NCBI GenBank assembly: GCA_963514095.1
Contig: OY741282.1
Coordinates: 20,371,102-20,435,101 of the forward strand
From: Eutrigla gurnardus
Taxonomy: Eukaryota; Chordata; Actinopteri; Perciformes; Triglidae
DNA length: 64,000 nucleotides
Reading direction: 5' to 3'
The notes beneath the pieces were generated by a model. That model worked only from the letters and a program-made list of their open reading frames with translations, was not told where the DNA came from and did not search any database. Shown piece after piece: positions 21,692 to 34,627 of the stretch (positions within the stretch are counted from its first letter, which is position 1; the number at the start of each line of letters is the position of its first letter). The position numbers were made by a program, and so were the translations under genes.

Positions 21692-23099
21692 AGCAGAGTC
21701 TCCACCTGCTGGCAGAGACGTACACTGTCACTACGGCAACACTGACAACAGAGAGGCAAAGTCCCGCCCCTTCCTGTGTCTCCAATGGGACCTCATTTCA
21801 TGAAAACTATGAACGGTAGTTAACGGTGAGACCAATAATGTTTTGGTCCCGTTTGAGTTGTACAGCGTCCAGACGACAGCAGGAGAATCTCAAAGGCTTT
21901 CAGGACACAGCGACACACAAAGTTACCGCTCCAGTTAAACAATTTCAACTGACTCAAATACGCATTTAGTCCTTGTGTTAATCTTTGAGCTTTTCTTCAT
22001 AGATAACTTTAGCTTCAATGCTAACATTTTATTCACATTGTAAATAGCTCAGACGTTAATGTCCAACATGAAGCCGTAGGGATGAATCCCTGTTGTCGTT
22101 AAACACCGTTGTCGTCCTGTCGTAGGGAGTTAGACCATGTCCATGTGTTTTTGTTTGTTTCTTTTGTTATCGGATTAGCTCGAACTCCGGTCAGGAAGTT
22201 ACATTGTTCCAAATGTAAACTTTGAGATAATGAACCCTCAAGTTATTAATAATAACATACAGGTTTGACACATTTTGACCCAGGGAGGTAGAACTCTGAA
22301 TGTGGGTAGTTACTGTCTTTTTCACCGTTGTTAACAAGAAGACATTTTTTACTTTGTCTTTGAACTAACAGATCCATGTCACCCAATCAACATGAAGAGA
22401 GGTGGACTACGAGTAACATGGGGACGAGAGCCGAGGACCTTATTGAGGACTACCATGCAACTATTATCTTCATTGGTCATTCATCAACACTCATGATTAG
22501 CTACTCAGTTTATTATGTCAAGTTGGTGGTGGACTTTGGGCCGAATTATGCGACATAGAAACGAGTTTTAATAATCTATAGTTGAATTAGAATTCTTCAA
22601 CTTCTGTTATTGCAATAAAAACTGAATTTGAATCACATATGTTGAATTTGTATGGTAATAGTTATTTTTTACAATCTTGTTTTGTCTTTACAGTTTATTA
22701 GGCGACATGTAATTCTGTAGTATATTTTTATTTACTGTATTTCACAGTAAAAATACAAAAGTTGTGCTTTTTAATCAGCTAATTGTACTTAAAGTATCCA
22801 CAGTAAAAGTACACAGTGTTGTACTATAATACATGATATGCTTAGATTATTCTTACTGATGCATTCAGGTGAAAGCTATATTTTACAGCTTCAGTACATT
22901 TACTGCAGTAAAGACTGAACATTGTCACATTCTTGTATGTTTGAAATATCAAAAACTGTCACTTACCAAACTGTTCACATGTAGGAGAGACGACAGGACG
23001 ATGTGTAGCAGATCTAAGACACCAGGAAGTAACCAGGGATCAGAGTCTATTCATCACCATGGCAACATAATCTTTTGGATATGATATATGGCACCAATC

Positions 23100-24011
23100 A
23101 CACACAAGGGCAATCAAAGGCCTTCACAGAACAAAAAAGAATACAGTAAAGGTAAAACTATTTACCATGAAAGTGTAACAGAAATACAGACAAGAAGTCC
23201 ACAAGATTAAAAAAGGAGGAGTGAGAACAGTGGAAATACATCAAAATGGTAAGAAAATATTAACAGATAAATAACACAGTAAAAACTAGATTCCTTAAAG
23301 CAAACCAGCAGTGGAAGACCTGAGGGGTCCGCCGGGTTCATAACACCCTGATACCAGCATTCTGGATTAACTGCAGTGGTCGAATAGATTTTTTCAGGAG
23401 ACCTGTAAAGATACCATTACAGTGGTCGAGTCTACTACAAATAAATGCATGAAGAAGTTTCTCAAGGTCGTGCTGGGACATCATTACTTAATTCTTGCAA
23501 TATTTTTAAGGTGATAGCAGACAGTTATTTGAACATTCTTGATGTGTTTGTTGAAGTCAAGGTCAGAATGTAGAACTATACCAAGATTTCTGACTTGGTC
23601 TTTAGTCTCCAGTTAGAGATTCAAGGTGTGACACATCCAGTCATTAATGTGTTAAGTGCAGGTAAAAATTGAGTCTAGTGGGTCATAATTACCAGTTAAT
23701 AAAGCTATAGAGGTCTGTGTATCGTCAGCGTAATATTGTGCTTCTGCATAATTTGATCTATTGGCAGCATGTAGTGATTGAACAAGGCCCAAGGATTGAC
23801 CCCTGTGGAGCTCCACATGTCATTTTTGTTCACTCAGATACATGGTTAACAATAGATACAATGTAGTCTCTGTCAAGTCAAACCAGTTTAGGACTGTGCC
23901 AGATAGCCCCACCCATGTTTCCAGAATGCCTAGTATGCCGTGGTCTACTGTATCAAACGCAGCACTACGGTCCAGTACAACTAGAACGAAGATTTTGCTG
24001 CAATCTGTCAT
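23100..24011 (-). mobile_element. CR1/L2-type LINE remnant with decayed reverse transcriptase
   Basis: Minus-strand fragments read LDRSAAFDTVDHGIL, LETWVGLSGTVLNWF, then GVPQGSILGPLF-like and YADDTQ-like motifs between stops and frameshifts. These are reverse transcriptase blocks of a non-LTR element. It is too decayed to be active. Confidence 0.7.
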
Positions 24012-24475
24012 GATCCGCGTCTGTCGGTTAAGTTACCATTTTTTGTCCCGTCTTCATTGTCGTCTCGTCTTTTATTTTGAAGTAACTGTGTTCCCTCTCG
24101 TTTCAGGCATTTTTACTTCCTGCCCCTGTTTCCGCTGTCTGTGATGTCCCGCCCTCTCCCTGATTGTTTCACCTGTTTCCCATTACCTCGTGTGTATATG
24201 TTGTCAGCGTCTCCCCTTGTCCTGTGCCAGTTCGTTATGTCCCGTCATATCAACCAGTGTTCTTGTTCCCTTGTTATCTCGTTCACGACTCCTACTGACG
24301 GTTTGTTCTGTTGCTACTTTGTTTCTAGATCCTTTTGCTTGTTTGTTACTTTGTTAAGTCAGCCTTGTTGTGTTTCCTCCTCGATACCCTTTTCTAGCTT
24401 AGCCTCCTTATTTTGTACTTTGTATTTAGACTCGAATCCCCTGTAAATAGTATTGATATTTGTTTCCTGCCAATT
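24009..24475. mobile_element. LTR-like pyrimidine-rich repeat
   Basis: It starts TGTCATGATCC and is rich in CTGTTTCC/CCTTGT words, like the sequence at 48780-49255, which ends CATCCGTGACA. Common as LTR-like repeats in fish. Boundaries are approximate. Confidence 0.3.
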
Positions 24476-25006
24476 TTATAAATATAATGACTTGATCATC
24501 TCAAATGAGGTTTCTTGTTTCCATTCATCTCATATCAACTTCCAACATGTGAAGTTTGTACATCGGTTGTAGACTCAACTCAAGTTGGATTCATGATGTT
24601 TGCCAAACGTGTTATTGTTTTGTTGTTTTTTAAAAATGTGAAGTAGAATTTGAGCTGCTGGTCTCTCAGTTCCATACTACTGTACTTTAAAGCAGATTTT
24701 AGAATGTAGTTCATTCAGAAAAGTTACACATCTGTTACAAAATGCATATAATTCACTATTTCCATTCCAGATGTCATTTATTCAATAGGTTTCATGTGTG
24801 TCATTCAGCGTGTTGGGTTTGTCAGTGATGTGGTTTAAAGCTAAAGTAAACTGGGAGGATCCTTGATATCAGTCATATTACACTCTGCTCCTGTTTTGAA
24901 AAGTGCCCCACTATATTCTTATCCTAGTTATTAGTGTGAAGCAAAGAAGGAACAGCTGATGTCAGTTTCTCGTTCTTCTTCTTTGTGTTTTCATCCTGAC
25001 CCACAG

Positions 25007-25590
25007 AGCTCTCTTCCAACGCTGGTCTTCTTCAGAGAGGAACGTCTTCAACATCCCCGGCCTGACTCCTGACATGATGCAGCTCCTCATCGACTTTGCA
25101 TACACCGGCTCCGTTTCAGTGACGGAGGACAACGTTCAGGAGCTGCTTCTAGCAGCCGATCAGTTTAATGTGAAGGGCGTCGTTCAAAAGTGCTGCGACT
25201 TCCTGGAGAGCCAGCTCTGCCCAGAGAACTGCATCGGCATCTTCCAGTTCACCACCGTCTGCTTCTGCCCCGAACTGCACCGCCAGGCCTACAGCTTAAT
25301 CGTCGACCACTTTGAGGAGCTCGTTTTCACTGAAGAGTTCCCGCAGCTCTCTGTGCAGCAACTCAGCGCCATCCTGAACAGAGACGACCTCAGAGTGAGA
25401 GACGAGAGGACTGTGTATGAGGCCGTCCTCCGCTGGATCGCCAGCTCACTGGAGGAAAGGAGAGACCACATCGCTGTGCTCTTGTCTAAGGTAGGATGAC
25501 TTCCTGTCACATGATTAGTTGATGATTGTTGATGATGTTTATGATAGTGTTCCTGTGGAGTCTGTGGAGGCAGGACGTTCTGTTTAACAC
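25007..25590 (+). pseudogene. KLHL10-like copy C: BTB/BACK exon fused to the last exon's tail
   Basis: The exon 25007-25490 is open and has both splice signals, with residues matching copies A and B (e.g. DKKVFN has become ERNVFN). After only about 55 bases the sequence jumps to the last 40 bases of the final exon and its 3' UTR (25545-25590). The first BTB exon and the exons for the six kelch repeats are absent. It cannot encode a kelch protein. Confidence 0.85.
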
Positions 25591-25774
25591 CATCCACCAT
25601 GTTTATTACAGTGTTTTTAAAAATGTAAATAATAAATAATAAACTTCTTTCTGTATCAAACAGCTACTGACAGATTGTGTGAACTTTTAGTTTTATACCA
25701 TGTGAAGGTGAATTTTATAAGGTAGTCAAACTAAAAAATGAAACTGTTGGCTCTTATCTGCTAAATGTGTATTG

Positions 25775-26130
25775 TTTATTGTTTATTGTATTCTTTGGAT
25801 CCCCATTAGTCTACATAATGATGCAGACTATTCTTCCTGGGGTCCACATAAAATCAAGCACAACAGTACAGTGTTTGTAAAAAAAAAATAAAAAAAAATT
25901 ACCTGAAATCATTTATCCTAAACAAGATTATAAAAATGCATATTAAGTAATACAATGTGAATAAGTTAACACGATCAAGAGGATGATTACATGATTATCA
26001 AATAGTTACATGATTATAGACATGACATGATCAGCATATCTTATCAGCATTCCAGCATATCTTATTCTTACTTATTGTAAGTCACTTTGGACAAAAGCGT
26101 CTGCTAAATGACCTAAATGTAAATGTAATA
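25775..26130 (+). mobile_element. SINE-like insertions in copy C
   Basis: A segment beginning ATTGTTTATTGTATTC with CCTGGGGTCCACA interrupts the duplicated flank. It is followed by the AAATGTAAATGTAAT tail insert (26049-26130) also seen at 7906. Both resemble 3' parts of fish SINE/LINE families. Confidence 0.5.
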
Positions 26131-26246
26131 TCTAAGAGTGTGATATGCTTCTATGGTATTTGGCATTTTGAGATTTAAAAAGCCACCAAGGTTTTCATTT
26201 TTTGCTTTTTCAAAGACCTTTCTTTGTGAAGTGGGCGATGGCGGCG

Positions 26247-26769
26247 TCATAAAGTTTCTCCTTTCTCCAAAAGAAGTCCTTTCTCTATGGACATCAGTGC
26301 CAAAGCTCCCAGGCGATCCTGTCCAGTACTGTTCCTGGCGTGCGTCTTGATGCGCTTCAGAGCCGAGAAAGACCGCTCCACGGAGGAGGTGGACATGGGG
26401 ATGGTCAGCACCAGGCAGGTGAGGCGATACAGCTGCGGCATGCTCTCAGTCAGCTCTTTAAGAGTCAGAAAGTGCAGCAGGTCTGGTGGGCTCCTTGCCT
26501 CGAAGTTTGCCATGTAGCGCACATCTCCAACTCTCCGTGCCCTGCGCCCGCTGGGAACCCCGACTTCGCGCACAGTGTCCTCATAGATGGAGTCAAATGT
26601 GGCCTTTTCTCTCTCTGTGGTGCTGCAAAAGTCCTCGATGCTGGACAAACAGAACTGCATGTCATACTCCTTATTCTGCAAGATCCCAAAGAGCACGTCG
26701 GAGTAGGCGAACACGGAGTTGAATGTGGCGAGGAGAAAGCAGAACTCGAAGCCCGTCAGCAGTGCAGTG
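26247..26769 (-). pseudogene. hAT transposase, C-terminal part (dimerisation domain)
   Basis: The frame reads FEFCFLLATFNSVFAYSDVL, then a hAT C-terminal dimerisation block MSTSSVERSFSALKRIKTHA. It continues in frame from the N-terminal part at 29348 once the inserted element (26770-29347) is ignored: YTAL is split by the target duplication. Confidence 0.8.
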
Positions 26770-27057
26770 TAGGGTTGCACGGTATACCGGTACTAATTTG
26801 GTACCGGGGTACTGAGGCATTTAAAACGGTACTATATAGCATTTGGACGGGACCGGTACTTGCAGCGCCGCCGGCAGCGCCCGCAACAGCGCGGCGAACT
26901 CGTCACCGCGTTGTAACTACAGCTGAGAGGACGAGGAGCGAGCCGCAGCTTGGGGAGATAAAAGGAAAAAGCAAGCAAGCCGGAGGAAACAGTTAGCAAG
27001 TTAGCAAGCAGCCTGGACTGGAGCAACAAACGGAGCAAAGCTTGGAGAGAGAGAGAC

Positions 27058-27101
<44 letters not shown>

Positions 27102-29347
27102 TACGGAGAGGAGAATGGCTGCTGCACCCGTCACCACGCCGCAACTTGTGGACAAACCAGCGCCGTGAAGTGCGATATAGCCGTACTTTAGCTAAAAACA
27201 AATGCGCAAAGCGAGGCAGTTAACGCCGATGCACCACTGTGTAAACGATGTTTAAAAACATGCTAGCTAACGGCGGAAACACCTCCGACTTAAAGGACAA
27301 GCACCCAGACCTGGGCCCTCATTTATAAAACTGTGCGTAGGATCCTTACTAAAAGTGTACGTACGCCAAAAAGCCAAAGTTTGCGTGCGCCAAAAAAAAA
27401 TCTGATTTATAAAACTGTGCGCACGCAAGCTGTACGCAATGTTCCCTTTATAAATCACAGGATCACCTACAAGTGTGCGTACCTGAATCCCGCCCTGTAC
27501 ACGCCCACATTTTACTATGTTAATGAGCCGGCATGCAATCGTTTCCGTGTGGTGAATCACGGCGACAGGTCAGAAAAATAGCGAAGAAACGTTACTTTTC
27601 AGAAACGGAGAAAGAGACACTTGTTGGGGAGGTGGAGGCCCGGACAATAATTTAATTTAGTGGCCACAGCAGTGGGATCACGAATAAAAAGACGCAGTGC
27701 GAGTGGCAACACATCGCTGCTGCTGTCAACGGCGTCAGTGGGACGGAGCGGACGGTGATCTGAAGGTAAATGACATCTTTCCGCTCCTAACATAGATTTA
27801 ATGTATAGCTAGAGTATTTGAGGAAGTTTGATTTTGATGTGACGTTGACGGGGATCGTGTCCGAAAAGGAGGGAGACACAGACGCGACTGAGACCAGAGG
27901 GATAAGGGTGAACAGATTTTAAACTTTTATTGTATATATAACAAAACGTTAAATAGTTTCTGTCCTTCCAGAGTCTGCAGCGTGTGGCGTAGAGGAGAGT
28001 GACGGTGAGGAGGGTGATGTGAGGAGGGTGACGGTGACGGGCCCTCGGCACAGCGTCCGGGTCCGGCGCAAAGCAGCAGCGCACCCCGGGGCGCATGGCA
28101 CATCAAGCGGTCGGGTGCTCACTAATGCCGTCTTGCAACTTCAGCTTGACACAATCACCGCCATCAACAACGTTGCAGATGCGCTACGGCAAACGCGCAC
28201 TGTGATTAATAGAAGAATACGTTTACAATGAACATTGATTGTTGTCTTCTTTATATTACAAACGCATAACATCCTCACGGATTCTTGCGCCCTGTTGATA
28301 ACCCTCCAGTCGGTCAGTGGGACGTGGCTCGGGGTCATCGATAAATTTGCGCTCTCCACACTCCACGACTGAGCGCGCACGAGCGTGCCACTCATTATAG
28401 CGCATTTCCTCTGCGCTCTGGTGGTTTAAAAACGAGGATAAGTGTAACAATTATGCGATGGCTTAATGGCTGTATGTATGTGCGTTGATGATATATGTAC
28501 ATAAATAAGGAGAATATTTAGTTATTCCCGCTGTGTTCTACAGTGATCTAATGGAAGGTATTTATTGTATACTGTATTACATGCATTTGGGCCGTCTCCT
28601 CCTCCTGCGGTGACAGCGCTGATTCAATATTTCAAAATTATTTTGATTTAAGATACAAGTCAGATTTTAAAAGAAGGTGTTAATATGAAAAAAACTATCA
28701 CTCATTAAAAGCGTCAAAAACATTGCTGGAGTTCATCATGATAACGCAGATCTAACGTATGATATGGAGTGTAATTAAATGTGTGCGAGTCATCAAAAAT
28801 ATATAGTTCTTCTCACGTTTACTGCTGATTCCCTTCCAGTCTCCAGAATGTGCGTACCGGTACGCATGCCTCAGAGTTTGCTTACGAGTACGCACACTTT
28901 CCCGTCAAGTTTGGTTTTTATAGATCACAACATTTGCGTGGAAAGTGGCGTGCGCATGTTTCCAGCCCCGTTTTGTGCGTACGCAAGCTTTATAAATGAG
29001 GGCCCTGCACACTGAGCTCAGGGAACGACAGGTCATTTAAACTCATGAAAAAAACAAAAGTAGCTCTGGAAGAAAAAAAATAGAGCTGGTTTATTTATAT
29101 TATTGTATTTTATATTACATTATTGTATTTATATTTTCACATTTTTAAAATTGTGTGCATTAGAAAAGCTTGTCTTTGTGGTATTTTATTTTATTTGCTG
29201 ATTAATATGTTATTGTTCTAAGATTTTCTATTAAAATAAAGTCAGTAATGACATTTTTTACATTCACTTTTTATTTGAAAAAGTATCGAAAAGTACCGAA
29301 ACACATGTTGGTACCGGTACCAAAATGTTGGTATCGTGACAACACTA
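26770..29347. mobile_element. Non-autonomous hAT-like element inserted in the hAT transposase
   Basis: Ends are TAGGGTTG and CAACACTA, flanked by an exact 8-bp target duplication GTGCAGTG (26762-26769 and 29348-29355). Both are the rule for hAT elements. Subterminal sequence is rich in GGTACCGGTAC words. It contains a (GA)n run at 27062-27098 and a nested element. Confidence 0.85.
27313..29005. mobile_element. Harbinger-like element nested within the hAT-like element
   Basis: Terminal inverted repeat GGGCCCTCATTTATAAA at 27313 and its complement ending at 29005. Inside are decayed pieces of a Myb/SANT-like protein: KRYFSETEKETLVGEVEAR at about 27584, SGITNK and EWQHIAAAVNGV after a stop, and a C-terminal frame 28019-28231 ending ADALRQTRTVINRRIRLQ. 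No transposase is present. The exact target duplication was not resolved. Confidence 0.6.
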
Positions 29348-30652
29348 GTGCAGTGTATCCATCAGCGCTGTGTACAGCATCATCATCAAAATCATTGTGG
29401 TTGTCAACAATGAATTCAAAGAGCTCCAAGAGTTCTTCTCTCTGCTCATACACAGTGCAAACCAAACGTGATGAAAAGTTCCACCGTGTTGGAGTCACTC
29501 TAGGCAGGCTTCACTGGCATATTTCATCCAGGAGTTTCGTGCGTTTGGCTGACCTTGTGAAAAAGGCTGCGAGGCCACTTAGGTGGGAGAAAAACACTTT
29601 GCACTCTTTGATTTTGGCAGCACTTTGAGACATGACGAGGTTCAGAGAGTGCGCATAACAGTGAACGAAGAGAGCTTGTGGTATTTTTTCTTTGACTTTA
29701 GCTTGGACCCCATTCAGTCCAGAGGCCATGACTGCAGCTCCATCGTAACACTGGGCAATTACCTTATTGGTGCAGGGCAGGCACAGTCCTCCAGAAAGTC
29801 CAAAACTTGACGAGCTATGGCTTCTGCGCGCTTATCACCACTGACATCACCAAACTGGAAAAAGCGCTCCTTGACACCACCGTCAGTGGTGTAACGCAGG
29901 ACATATGACATCTGAGCAGTGTTACTGACGTCAGTTGTCTCGTCTACCATAACGGAGACAAAAGGCGTGTTCCTCACCTCCTCCCTCATTGCTTCGGTCA
30001 TTACATCTGCCACCGATTGAATCAGGTCATTCTGAATTTTGCTGGAGGTGCCGATGAAAACAGTGGCCGAATCCAGATGACAGCGCAGAGGGCTGTCATA
30101 CTCCGTCAAAAACTCCAAGTAGTTCCCCTTGTTTTCGGAATCTTTACTCTCATCATGTCCTCGAAATGCCAGCTCTTGCTTTCCAAGAAATGTGACGACA
30201 TTGATGAGACGTTTCAGGATCTCTCTGTTCTGCCTGACCTTGTTGTTGTGGGCCGTAGTATGATTACGGCGCTGCTCAACTAGCTGAAGATCAACTCTTG
30301 TGTCCCCAAAAGTTTGCAGGTGTGCCGCAGAATCTTGATGTCGGTGGGCTGACTTTGTCAGATTTGTAAGGCTGACAAATCTGCCGCTGACCCAGGTGGA
30401 TGACTTGTCAGTTGTTAAAAGTAAGCAACTCCAGCAGTACAGCCTGTTTGTTTTCTTACAGCCCGTCATCCACGGACATCGCTGATAATTTTAGGTCTTG
30501 AAATGCCTTTCCACTTTCTTAACCTTTTCTTTTAATTCCAGTTCTGGAGTTGGTCTTCCGTTTTCTATTATTTGAAGTTTTTCTGTGAAAGGCCGCCTTG
30601 AAAAAGGCGATGCTATCAAGCTAGCCACAACGTCACTCTCATCTTCCGCCAT
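29348..30652 (-). pseudogene. hAT transposase (DUF4371/ZMYM-like), N-terminal and core parts
   Basis: Start ATG at 30652 (MAEDESDVVASLIASPFSRR). A stop lies at about 30497, then a zinc-finger-like WMTGCKKTNRLYCWSCLLL and the DUF4371 core with VSVMVDETTDVSNTAQMSYV (catalytic Asp region). A further piece reads FVHCYAHSLNLVMSQSA, with frameshifts near 29745 and 29510. It is inactive. Confidence 0.8.
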
Positions 30653-30689
30653 TTAACTCTGTCTCTCAACCGCTCTCACCACTCTGCAG

Positions 30690-30735
30690 AGATTCGATGT
30701 TTGGACTTCATGAAGGCCTACGACAGGGTTCCCCA
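30690..30735 (+). mobile_element. Tiny LINE reverse-transcriptase scrap
   Basis: One frame reads CLDFMKAYDRVPQ, a Rex3/RTE reverse transcriptase signature, over about 40 bases before the next element begins. Confidence 0.4.
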
Positions 30736-31475
30736 ATTAGTTTTCACTGAGGGCCAAATTATGTCCAGGTTGCCATGTCGAGGGCCAAATTGTCTGTTAT
30801 TTTTTTCATTGGACCACTAAACATTGTTTTATGTGCAAATGTTATTATTGTTGCTGCTATTATTTGAAGTATTATGATTGTAATGATTAGTACTACCAGT
30901 GGTAGTTGGTTGTAGTAGCAGATAGTAGTAGTAGTCATAGCCTGTGTTGAGGGACAGATAAAATGTACACTTGAAATAAAATAAGTCCAATATCAACGAT
31001 TTATTTATTTGAATGCCCCTGGAGAATATTTTGATCAACAACAAAAAACAACAGCACTACAGCAAGTGGTGCACAAGAGGAAAACAATATTGTATAATAG
31101 TGGAGTCTATGATTTTTGTTTGCAGCGTCTTGCTGTTGTCTTGTAATTTGCAGACGGTCCCTGCGCACTCGCCCGGCTGCACATAGAGATCAATGTTCTC
31201 CGTCCAGACCGGAGGACAGCTTATTTATGTAAAAAATCTGGGTTTTGGTCCTTGTAGCTCGTAGTCTATGATATTACGGTGGGAAAGAGGCATCTTTTGT
31301 GTTTGAAAACGTTTCTCTTCAGATTTATTGATCCCGAATCTGTGAATATATTTTCAACTTTACCGACTCTTTATTTCACCTTATGGCAGGTTATTAGTTA
31401 GTCACTGGGTCCGCACGGGCCGGACACTTTGCTCTTGCGGGCCGGATTTGGCCCGCGGGCCGCTAATTGAACGTA
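30725..31475. mobile_element. hAT-like non-autonomous repeat (GGGCCAAATT type)
   Basis: It begins CAGGGTTCCCCAATTAG and ends GGCCCGCGGGCCGCTAATTG, with GGGCCAAAT/ATTTGGCCC words near each end. The middle is AT-rich with trinucleotide runs. No coding region. Confidence 0.45.
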
Positions 31476-31620
31476 ATTGTCAACACATACATACGGACAT
31501 TTCTTAATTTTTCAACTTTTAAATATCTCTCTCTGTCTCTTATGTATGTTTGGTAATTTCTAGCCTGCTATATTATCAGTTTTGCTTGTGTGTGTATTTT
31601 GGGGTGACTGTTTTATTATT

Positions 31621-32053
31621 TGGTTTTTATCGCAAACAACAACAACAACAAATAACCATAAAATTTAAAGTAACTAAATGTCAGAAGCACAACACAAATA
31701 AACAGTCTCAGCCGGAAAAAAACAAAATATATTCGAGAGGGAACAGGAGGAAGCAAAAAGCTTATTTAGTCCCGCCCCTTCCTCACAAAATCATATCATA
31801 TGCAATAAAAATTAAAATATTGTCATTCAATAGCCTCAGTTTATTGTTGACTGTTGGCATCCAAGATGATGTCCGCTAATATGTGTAGCACCTTTAACCC
31901 TGATTAATGGATACTCACATCCCTAGGTTCGGTAGGAGTTAGGTGAATGACTCAAAAAGAGGAGTGGTTTGAACAGGTGATATTTTAATATCGATGAGAA
32001 ATAAAATAATAAACAAACAACTTGGTTGTTCCCTTTTTCAAAATAATAAGGCG
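31621..32053. repeat. Repeat X, copy 1 (interrupted by a MITE)
   Basis: About 450 bp, starting GGTTTTTATCGCAAACAACA, matched at 37221-37672. It continues after the MITE at 32954 (ATAAGGCGCCAGAAAAGAAA). Identity unknown. Confidence 0.8.
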
Positions 32054-32953
32054 TAGGGCTGCACAAAAAATCGTTAAAAAAATCGCGATCTCGATTCACA
32101 CATACACGTGATCTCATTTCTACACACAGCGATTCTGAAGCATTTTATATCTTGAACTGCATCACAAAGCGCCACATTTTTGAAGCGCCCCCAAACGCAG
32201 CACTGCCGCTGCCTCCTCCCTCAACCTATGGTAAAGCATCTTTATAACACGTGATTCAGTGGAGGAAGCCGCCTGCAGTTGAGTGTTTGGAAAGAAGGTA
32301 CGTGTCAACAGGCAGCGGTGTTTCCCCGCGTCCCATTCATTGCGCCGGGCTCGACTCACCGCCTCGGGAACGCTCGCGAAAATCTTCTAAACTGAATGTT
32401 GTTGTTCTAAAATAAAGACAGATTCAGCAACTGCATAGCTTATTTCTCGCTTAAAATGTTTTCAGAAACACCTTTCGGTGAACTATTTTCGTAAAATAAG
32501 AGAACGTTTCCAAACGAGCCGCCATGTTGGTCTGCGTGAACTCCGGAGCAGACGGGACAGCTGTGAAAGCGATCGTCCAATCAGGTGCAGCCATGAAGTG
32601 TGCGCGTGATTGTATGAAGGAGAGCGCCTGTCAATCATCCTCAGTGGCCGCCCACCAAGCGTGCAATACTGGGAAGCGGCGCGTCCACTCGCGTTTAAAA
32701 TCGCCTTTGTGGACACGTATTAGGTAGGTGTCCACAGAGAATTTTTTTTTTTTTTACTTTTGTAAAAATTACTTATCTTCCAATGATAGAACTACTACTA
32801 TGCCTCTGCCAAAGCAACACACGTTTTTTTGTTTTGTTAAAGTTCATCAGTGCAATAAACATTTTGTGGAAAAAAATCGTGCAAAAGAATCGTGATCTCA
32901 ATTCTAAGCAAAAAAATTGTGATTCACATTTTTTCCAGAATCGTGCAGCCCTA
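32054..32953. mobile_element. 900-bp hAT-type MITE
   Basis: Terminal repeats TAGGGCTGCAC...GTGCAGCCCTA with subterminal AATCGTG words. Exact 8-bp target duplication ATAAGGCG at 32046-32053 and 32954-32961. Repeat X copy 2 (37660) shows the unoccupied site. No transposase frame. Confidence 0.9.
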
Positions 32954-33119
32954 ATAAGGCGCCAGAAAAGAAACAGGACATTTACACCGATAATGTTTCA
33001 TCATTCGTGGCCAGGGCATGAAACTGGCACCCGCCCACACGCCAAATGCGGGTAGCTTTTGTGATTGGCGGGTGAAACTGTCAATCTCGCTGCCACATTG
33101 GCGGGTAGCCAATAAGACA

Positions 33120-34582
33120 ACACAACACTGAGCAAGTGTCGGCGGCTAGTTCAAGCAGCAACTCTCTGGAACTCTCTGTTGACGTCAACTGTCAATCATC
33201 TCTATTCTACATTCTGATTGGTACTCGCTTCACTCGCATCGCAGAGAGTTACATTATTTTATCTCCGTCCCCGCCCACATCGCATCGCCTGTCCTGACCA
33301 CTTCCGCTAGAACACATTCACATTCATTGACAGCTGTCGCTCAGAGATGGGCGAGTGGCGACGTATGTGAACGAGGCTTCAGTCAAAACCAAAACACCAA
33401 GGAAGGCTGAGGAATAGTCACCCACTTATATTATTATTAATAATAGTCATGATAAACTAATAGTATAAAGGCTCAGCACTGTGTTTTAGTCATTTTTGTT
33501 GTTTTCTTGGATGCTTAAACTCCTCAACCCCATTAAGTATGTCAACATTTGTATCAGCACCAGCAGTTTGTAAGAAATTGGTCAGTAATTGATATGTCAT
33601 ATTTTGGTTCTCAGAATTCACCAAATTGATGCATTAAAATGAAATTATTCAAAATGTTCTCCCTGGAGATGTAAAATCCCACTCATTCGGTGTGTTATGG
33701 AAGCGTTGTGATTGGAGACGAAACAGCCAATCAGAATTGAGCTTCTCCAAGTCTCTGATTGGTTCAGGGCTTGAAGCAGGAAAAAATCCTGTGCCTGAAA
33801 TTTTTTTATGCATTGGGGAGAAGAAAATTCTGAACATTTGCAATCTAAATTAATTAATCTGGTGCACTTTGAGAGTAAACCCACATTATAGTTTGAAACA
33901 ACATTCAAAACACACACAGCCAGTATCACTAAGCATAAAGTCTGCTAGCTTAATGCTAACGTATAATACCTCAGAAATTAGCATCACCAAGGGCGTAACT
34001 TTGAGTTGAACATTGGGGTGGTTGAGATTTCCACCTGTGAAGCAGGTGTGTGTATATATATATATATATATTCTTTGGCCACCAGCCACTGCGGCAGGTT
34101 TGGGTTTACCAGCCCAGATATATAGTTTGTGCCTAAAATAAAGTTGACCGACTCAGAAAATGCATAAAAATGGGTCTTGAACGTGTACAAAATACACATT
34201 AAAGTGCGTGCAAGTGTTCTTGTTAGGACTCATGGTCCTTAATTGTCTCTAACTTTAAGTATTTTGTCCCGATTACAAATGGGTTTGTAGTGTTTCCCAC
34301 AGGATCTTTGGAGACTATGGTTGGGGGATTGCGATCCTCTAGGGGGGTCCGGGGGCATGCCCCCCCGGGAGAAAATTTTGAATAATTTCATTTTAATGCA
34401 TCAATTTGGTGAATTCTGAGAAACAAAATATGACATATCAATTACTGACCAATTTCTTACAAACTGCTGGTACTGATACAAATGTTGACATACTAAATGG
34501 GGTTGAGGAGTTTAAGCATTCAAGAAAAGATGAGAACAAAAATGACTAAAACACAATTCGTTTATTATTATTATTAATAATG

Positions 34583-34627
<45 letters not shown>

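Larger units (their letters stand above)
24475..26217 (+). repeat. Inverted partial duplicate of the KLHL10 block (copy C)
   Basis: Reverse-oriented copy of intron, exon and 3' flank matching 7000-5950 then about 4270-3935. The internal part covering the kelch exons is missing. It ends at 26217, where hAT sequence starts. Confidence 0.85.

Noticed and set aside
26340..26996. Plus-strand 218-codon frame
   Set aside because: Shadow of the minus-strand hAT transposase running on into the inserted element.
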